23,954 bases of DNA from Planctomycetia bacterium (GTDB lineage Bacteria > Planctomycetota > UBA1135 > GCA-002686595), in NCBI GenBank assembly GCA_005778045.1, contig SXKQ01000173.1, positions 1 through 23,954 on the forward strand, written 5' to 3'. Position numbers and translations under genes: made by a program. The number at the start of each line of letters is the position of its first letter. The first letter of the stretch is position 1. This document shows positions 20,035 to 23,954 of the stretch, in pieces. A model generated the notes under the pieces. The model made no database searches. It saw only the letters and a list, made by a program, of their open reading frames with translations, and had not been told where the DNA came from.

Positions 20035-21021
20035 CTACGACGGGCCGACGCGAGCAAGCTCTTGGACGTAGTGCTCGACGGCAGCGTCCAGCCAGCGCTC
20101 GAAGCCGCCGCTCTGGCCGCGCGCGAGGTAGCCCATGTGGCCGCCGTGGGCCTCGAGATGCAGCGTGACCTGCGGCGACAGCGGGACGCGCTCGAACACG
20201 CGCGAGTCGATCAGGGGATCGTCGAGCGAGCTGACGATCACGGTCGGGATGCGCACGTCGGTGAGCCGTGAGACGCTGGAGCAGCGCTGGTAGTAGTCGG
20301 CCGCGTCCACGAAGCCCGAGACGGGAGCCGTGAAGCGATCGTCGAGCGTGCGCAGCGTATCGAACAGACCGATCGGTGCGCGCGGCCGCACGGCGCCGAG
20401 TCCCGTGACGAGCTCGATGTCGCGGCGCAAGCGCGAGACGAAGCGCAGCTCGTAGATGCGATTGAAGCCGCGGTGCAGGCGATCGGCGCAGGCGGCGAGG
20501 TCGGAGGGTGGATTGACGGCGACCACGCCGTCGCAGAGGGGCTCGCGCTCCGCAGCGGCCAGCAGGGCAATGTTGCCGCTGAGCGAGAAGCCCACGACGA
20601 CGTGACGCAGGCCCGGATCGCTTGCGTGGCTCGCGGCGAGCACTGCGGCGAGGTCGTCGCTGCGCCCGGAGTGGTAGGGACGTCGGGCGAGTCCGCGACC
20701 CGAGCCGGCGTTGCGCAGGTTGACGGCCCAGATCGAGTGCCCATGCGCGGCGAGTCGCTCGGCCGAGCGTCGCACGTAGTCCGAGTCGACGTCGCCAGAC
20801 AGCCCGTGCAGCAGGACCACGCGCGTGCCACTCGTGCCCTCGAGCGCGTGCACGCTGAGCCGATCCCCATCGGCCAGCTCGATCTCGATTCTCGGAGCAC
20901 GTGAAAGTGGCTCGCTCTCGCTCGGCAGCAGGTGCCCGAGCAGAGTTTGCGCCTGACCGCCGCGCGCCCACCACGGCGGCTCGCAGCGGTGCGCATACGG
21001 CCGCGGTCGGCGCACGCTCAC
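20035..21021 (-). CDS. YheT-family alpha/beta-fold hydrolase
   Basis: A 328-aa hydrolase of the YheT/COG0429 group. The N-terminal motif PPWWARGGQAQTLLGHLLP is characteristic. The oxyanion segment LLHGLSGD is at 71-77, followed by NLRNAGSGRG. The nucleophile elbow GFSLSGN is at 144-150 with Ser146. The acid is D267 or D268 (SSLDDPLID), and the catalytic histidine is H295 in HGGHMGY. The family acts on ester or acyl substrates, but the natural substrate is not established. The GTG start at 21021 follows the stop of the SEC-C gene with no gap, so the two are translationally coupled. The gene is convergent with the 16855-19986 gene, 48 bases away. No hairpin is seen there. Confidence 0.9.
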   Translation of the reverse strand: MSVRRPRPYAHRCEPPWWARGGQAQTLLGHLLPSESEPLSRAPRIEIELADGDRLSVHALEGTSGTRVVLLHGLSGDVDSDYVRRSAERLAAHGHSIWAVNLRNAGSGRGLARRPYHSGRSDDLAAVLAASHASDPGLRHVVVGFSLSGNIALLAAAEREPLCDGVVAVNPPSDLAACADRLHRGFNRIYELRFVSRLRRDIELVTGLGAVRPRAPIGLFDTLRTLDDRFTAPVSGFVDAADYYQRCSSVSRLTDVRIPTVIVSSLDDPLIDSRVFERVPLSPQVTLHLEAHGGHMGYLARGQSGGFERWLDAAVEHYVQELARVGPS

Positions 21022-21510
21022 TCAGCTGTCCTTGCCGTGGCACTTCTTGAACTTGCGCCCGCTGCCGCATGAGCACGGATCGTTGCGGCCGACCTTCGAG
21101 GCGCCGTGTACGAACGGATCCTGCTTGTCTGGCATCATGGGCGTGTTGTGACCGGCGCGGACGAGCTCTGCGAGCTCCTCACACGCCGGCGCGAGCGCGC
21201 GCCGGGCCTCGAAGGCCTGTGTGAACACGCTCGTCGCCGCGATGAAGTCGAGCAGCGCGTCGAGCACCTCGGCGACGTGCACCACGCGCGGATCCTTGCG
21301 CGCGAGCCGCGCGCCGAGCCCGTGGACCACGACCTCGCGTACGTCCTCGCCATCGAGCAGGCGCGGCACCTTGCCGAGCCCCTCGTAGCAGCGCGCGAGA
21401 AACATCTCGGCCAGCTCGCGGACGTGCTCGCGGGGCACGGAGCCCACGGAGCGCCCGAACGGGGAGTCGAGGAAGGCGGCGAGCTCGAGCGCGATCTGCT
21501 TGTCGGCCAT
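21022..21510 (-). CDS. SEC-C motif protein
   Basis: A 162-aa protein with a helical N-terminal body (about 1-110, rich in Leu/Ala/Glu) and a C-terminal SEC-C zinc-binding motif at 139-162: [20 protein letters not shown], with metal ligands C146, C148, C157 and H158. This motif is known from the SecA tail, where it binds SecB and ribosomes, and also from many small stand-alone proteins of unknown role. The N-terminal part is not recognised. The gene starts 9 bases after a TAGACT hexamer and is followed directly by the YheT-type hydrolase. Confidence 0.88.
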   Translation of the reverse strand: MADKQIALELAAFLDSPFGRSVGSVPREHVRELAEMFLARCYEGLGKVPRLLDGEDVREVVVHGLGARLARKDPRVVHVAEVLDALLDFIAATSVFTQAFEARRALAPACEELAELVRAGHNTPMMPDKQDPFVHGASKVGRNDPCSCGSGRKFKKCHGKDS

Positions 21511-21519
21511 GGGGCGGGC

Positions 21520-21525
21520 AGTCTA
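21520..21525 (-). promoter_or_regulatory. -10 element of the SEC-C/hydrolase operon
   Basis: On the minus strand TAGACT (21525-21520) is 9 bases before the ATG at 21510, placing transcription start within about three bases of the start codon. No Shine-Dalgarno is present and the -35 region is weak. Confidence 0.5.
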
Positions 21526-22090
21526 GCCACCGGGGCCGGCCGAGAAGGGGCGCGAGGCACACCGACGTTCACCCCTCGGCGGCCCCGCGAGAGGAGCGTC
21601 AGGAGTGGCGCACGCAGGACTCGTCTTTCGCAGCACATCGCGTGCCGCGCTCCGTCTGCGCGCGCTCCCACGAGGGATTCTGGCCTCGAGAGCGACGGGG
21701 CTCGATCGGCTCGAGCGCGTAGGGCGCGCTTCCAGAAGTGCCGTGCGCGGTAGCTCCACCCGTTGACGCATCGAGCGCCGCTGTCCGTTCCGGGCCGGCG
21801 CACCGCAATGCGTCCCGTTCCGCCGCGCCTCGGCCAACGTACTGCGGGAGATGCATCCGGCCGGAGGAGCCGCCGTAACTACCGCAAGAGAGGCCGGAGC
21901 GCTGTCGGCGGCTCGCGGTGGCTGGCACCACCGCCGAGTTCACTGTCGAGCACAGGCCTCTCGGCCATCTCTTTCTCGACCACGGTGAGCCGCGATGGGA
22001 TGGGCTCATCGCCTCAGAATCGCGAATCGCCGCCTCGTGCCGCGCAGGCGCGGAATGTGCGTCGCGCACTCGATGCGCTGTACCTCCCGC

Positions 22091-22381
22091 TCAGGAGCGC
22101 GGCTGAACCGCCCGTCCAGTCGCCACGTGTCGCACCGACGACGGCGAACCTCCCGGCGGCGTCCCGCGCTCCCGTGGCTGGAACTTGGCGCATGGCCTAG
22201 GGATGCCGCAGGCGCGCGAGTGCGAGACAAGCGCCAGAGCGAGGTGATGGAAGTCCGTGGCGAGCTTCCATTCTGTCGAGCGGGCGCGAGCGAAGCTGCG
22301 GAGGCTCATTTCAAAGCACTCGCCGCAGCGCGCGCATGTGCAGTGCTTGCTGCAGCCTCGACAGACGAGACGCTCCGTCAT
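22091..22381 (-). CDS. Possible small cysteine-rich protein
   Basis: A 96-residue frame on the minus strand starting at the ATG at 22381. The N-terminus carries a dense cysteine cluster spaced C-x2-C-x3-C-x-C-x2-C-x2-C within residues 7-22 (CRGCSKHCTCARCGEC), which could bind zinc or a metal cluster. A helical stretch (SLRSFARARSTEWKLA, then FHHLALALVSHSRACG) follows and the tail is Pro/Gly/Arg-rich. In the first 65 codons most third positions are G or C, as in the real genes and unlike other frames of this gap. A CATATT hexamer is 10 bases upstream, similar to the near-leaderless spacing seen elsewhere. No family is recognised, and it could be chance. Confidence 0.35.
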   Translation of the reverse strand: MTERLVCRGCSKHCTCARCGECFEMSLRSFARARSTEWKLATDFHHLALALVSHSRACGIPRPCAKFQPRERGTPPGGSPSSVRHVATGRAVQPRS

Positions 22382-22616
22382 GTCTGGCTGGAATATGCGC
22401 TAGCAGCATGTGCATACGCCCGCGATGCGGCGCATCTCGCTCGCGAAGGGCTCGCCCACTCGCCGCCGCGAGCGCACGAAGTCACGCTCGCCCGAGTTCC
22501 GCAAGATGCAGCTCCCGCCGACACCACCGTGAACTGCTGCCGTACGCTGCATGATTTACTTCCGAACACGAACTTGCCACGCCGCACACGCGCAGCCATC
22601 CGGGCCGACGTTCGCA

Positions 22617-22655
22617 CTCGCCTGCGGCGCCGCGCGCGGCATGTTCGCAGGCGAG
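22617..22655 (-). terminator. Hairpin after the DUF2325-like gene
   Basis: CTCGCCTGCG (22617-22626) and CGCAGGCGAG (22646-22655) form a perfect 10-bp stem. The 19-base interval between them contains a smaller palindrome (GCCGCGCGCGGC). It begins 11 bases beyond the stop of the minus-strand gene, and no T-tract follows. Confidence 0.6.
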
Positions 22656-22666
22656 GCTTCGCACCC

Positions 22667-23954
22667 CTAGCCGGGCTCGGTGTCGAGGCTCACCTGTCGC
22701 AGGATCTCTTCGGCCACCTGCGTCCGGTTGTAGCCCCGCGGCAGGTTCACGAACTTCTTGCCGTAGTCATCGGCCATCTGTTTGAGAGCGCCGTAAGAGT
22801 GCGAAGACCAGCGGATGAGCAGCAGCACGAGCGCCGTCTCGTCGCGCGCGATCGAGGCGCGGAAGACCGCGTTGGACGAGTGCTCGCGCGACGTGATCCA
22901 GTCGAGGTCCGCGAGCTCGAAGGCGTCGATGAGCGCTTGCCGCGACAGCGGCCGGTTCGCGCCGCCGACCATGACCACGCGCTTGCCCCGCAGCAGCTCG
23001 GCGACGCGCAGCACGACGGGAGTGCGTTCGCGAGTCGCGCGCGACGACTTCGCGCTCTCGTCGAGCTCCTTGAGCGCGAGCGCGCGGTCAATCTCGTCGA
23101 CGATGCGGTCCCAGCACTCGGGGACCTCGATCTCGAGCGGACGGGCCTCGACGAGCGGCAGCAGTTCCTCGCGCAGTCGCACATCGGAGGTCTTCACGCC
23201 CAGCGCGAGCAGGCCTTCGAGCGCGCCGAAGAGCCGCCGCCAGTCGTCGAGCGCGAGTTCGCCGGCATGTCCGCCGTCGAAGGAGTTGAGCAGCCGCTTC
23301 ACGTGGTAGGAGACGCGGTTGCGCGCTTCGCGTTCGTCGCGCCGCCGCGCACGCTCCGCGGAGAGCTGCCCCTGAAGGCTTGCGAGGCGCGCGCCGAGGC
23401 CCTCCCATTGCGTCGGGTCCGCCGGTGCGTCGAGGCTCATGAAGCGCGGCAGGTAGTGCTGCAGTGTGCGGGTGCGCTCGGAGAGCCAGTGATAGGCGTC
23501 GTTCTGCTCTTCGTCCTCGGGAAGGTCGTGGGCCTTGATCAGCGCTCGCACGGCCGACTGGCTCTCCGCGACCACGGTCAGCACGGCTCCCATCGTCTCG
23601 CGCTCGTCCCTCTGCTCGAGGTCGAGTTCCAGCGCGACTTCGAGAGCGTGTCCGAGGTTGTCGAAGCCTGCGGCGAGCATGTGCATCGAGACGCTGACCG
23701 GCAGGTCGACGTCGCGCGAGAGCATCCACAGGTCGCCGCACCCGCACGCCTTCGCGCGCTTGCGCAGTTCGGTGTTGCGCGCCTGCGTCGAAAGCGCGTC
23801 GCTCGCGGAGCCCGACTCGGGCTCGCGACGCTGCACCGCCCAGCGGCAGGCTTCGGCCTTGAGGCGCGCGCGCGGCGCCATCTCGCGCGGCTGCGACGGC
23901 GGCGGTTGCGGCAGGACCATGGGTACGCGGGCCTCGGTCGGCGCTTCGGCCGGC
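22667..23954 (-). CDS. DUF2325-like protein, start possibly outside the window
   Basis: A minus-strand protein of at least 417 aa counted from the ATG at 23920; the same frame is open to the window edge (AEAPTEARVP before that Met), so the true start may be further right. The N-terminal part is basic and Pro-rich, with a CGCG motif (RAKACGCGDLWMLSRDVD). The middle is long, charged and helical, probably partly coiled coil (around ARLASLQGQLSAERARRRDE). The last ~95 residues form an alpha/beta domain beginning GKRVVMVGGANRPLSRQALI and continuing through LVLLLIRWSSHSYGALKQM to YGKKFVNLPRGYNRTQVAEE, which fits DUF2325 in order and spacing. The domain's function is not known; the VGG turn and the ARWSSH-like segment suggest nucleotide or nucleic-acid binding (inference). 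A hairpin follows the stop. Confidence 0.65.
   Translation of the reverse strand, partial: PAEAPTEARVPMVLPQPPPSQPREMAPRARLKAEACRWAVQRREPESGSASDALSTQARNTELRKRAKACGCGDLWMLSRDVDLPVSVSMHMLAAGFDNLGHALEVALELDLEQRDERETMGAVLTVVAESQSAVRALIKAHDLPEDEEQNDAYHWLSERTRTLQHYLPRFMSLDAPADPTQWEGLGARLASLQGQLSAERARRRDEREARNRVSYHVKRLLNSFDGGHAGELALDDWRRLFGALEGLLALGVKTSDVRLREELLPLVEARPLEIEVPECWDRIVDEIDRALALKELDESAKSSRATRERTPVVLRVAELLRGKRVVMVGGANRPLSRQALIDAFELADLDWITSREHSSNAVFRASIARDETALVLLLIRWSSHSYGALKQMADDYGKKFVNLPRGYNRTQVAEEILRQVSLDTEPG

Larger units (their letters stand above)
21526..22666. other. About 1.1 kb without a convincing gene
   Basis: No frame on either strand shows a recognisable protein or the strong third-position G/C of neighbouring genes, except the short minus-strand frame at 22091-22381. 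Translations are Arg/Ser/Ala/Pro-rich low-complexity sequence. No terminal inverted repeats, transposase motifs, tRNA or CRISPR-like repeats were seen. It may be non-coding or the remains of decayed genes. Confidence 0.6.

Noticed and set aside
21599..22069. A 156-codon minus-strand frame in the gene-poor region.
   Set aside because: Third-position G/C is no higher than at other positions, the product is Ser/Arg/Gly-rich without motif, and no start signal is seen.
22378..22617. A 79-codon minus-strand frame overlapping the cysteine-rich frame by ATGA.
   Set aside because: Codon choice is not gene-like and the product is Ala/Ser/Arg low complexity; kept only as a remark in the finding on that region.
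21526..22666. A degenerate insertion sequence.
   Set aside because: No terminal inverted repeats, target duplication or transposase motif could be seen in any frame.
22220..23954. A plus-strand frame open from a GTG at 22220 to the right edge.
   Set aside because: From 22667 on it is the exact antisense of the DUF2325-like gene, and the part before that has no motif; the opening is explained by the composition of the opposite strand.

Overview
The window is GC-rich bacterial DNA with densely packed genes on both strands, strong G/C preference at third codon positions in the real genes, and few Shine-Dalgarno sequences. Several genes carry a TANNNT hexamer only 8-10 bases before the start codon, so near-leaderless transcription looks common. 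Three things suggest a Planctomycetota-like or other deep-branching environmental genome: these starts, an ECF sigma factor followed by an anti-sigma/von Willebrand fusion, and a very large exported protein of carboxypeptidase-regulatory-like beta-sandwich modules. This assignment is inference. No rRNA, tRNA, CRISPR array or intact insertion sequence was found.

Layout. 1-2504: class Ia ribonucleotide reductase, nrdA (5' end missing, probably joined to foreign sequence near base 100) and nrdB, closed by a strong hairpin. 2614-3492: a DUF4375-type protein and a small membrane protein, convergent with a single-domain asparaginase-like protein. 3997-4757: a conserved membrane protein on the minus strand, broken by a stop codon and a frameshift. 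4873-8027: an ECF sigma factor and its 851-residue partner, which joins an anti-sigma-like N-terminus, one membrane helix and a YfbK-type VWA domain. 8096-8947: a voltage-gated-type potassium channel ending in a zinc ribbon. 9012-11130: three overlapping membrane-protein genes ending in DUF423. 11078-11776 (minus): an orphan protein with a possible secretin-like C-terminus. 11875-13499: tryptophan 2,3-dioxygenase and a DinB-like protein. 13500-13810: 18-bp tandem repeats, a possible 24-residue membrane peptide and a terminator-like dyad. 13811-14815 (minus): a WYL-domain regulator, divergent from the next operon.

15053-19986 is the most interesting part. It is a four-gene operon: a regulator with a sigma-region-4-like helix-turn-helix (TTG start with the strongest ribosome site in the window), a helical partner protein, a short secreted peptide and a 1043-residue membrane-anchored multi-domain surface or periplasmic protein. 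Its middle (about 16.3-18.05 kb) has clearly lower GC and different codon use than its flanks, and the boundaries fall inside genes. This suggests that an allelic cassette has been replaced.

20035-21510 (minus): a SEC-C motif protein and a YheT-type alpha/beta hydrolase. 21526-22666: about 1.1 kb without a convincing gene, apart from a possible 96-residue cysteine-rich protein. 22667 to the right edge (minus): a DUF2325-like protein whose start may lie outside the window.
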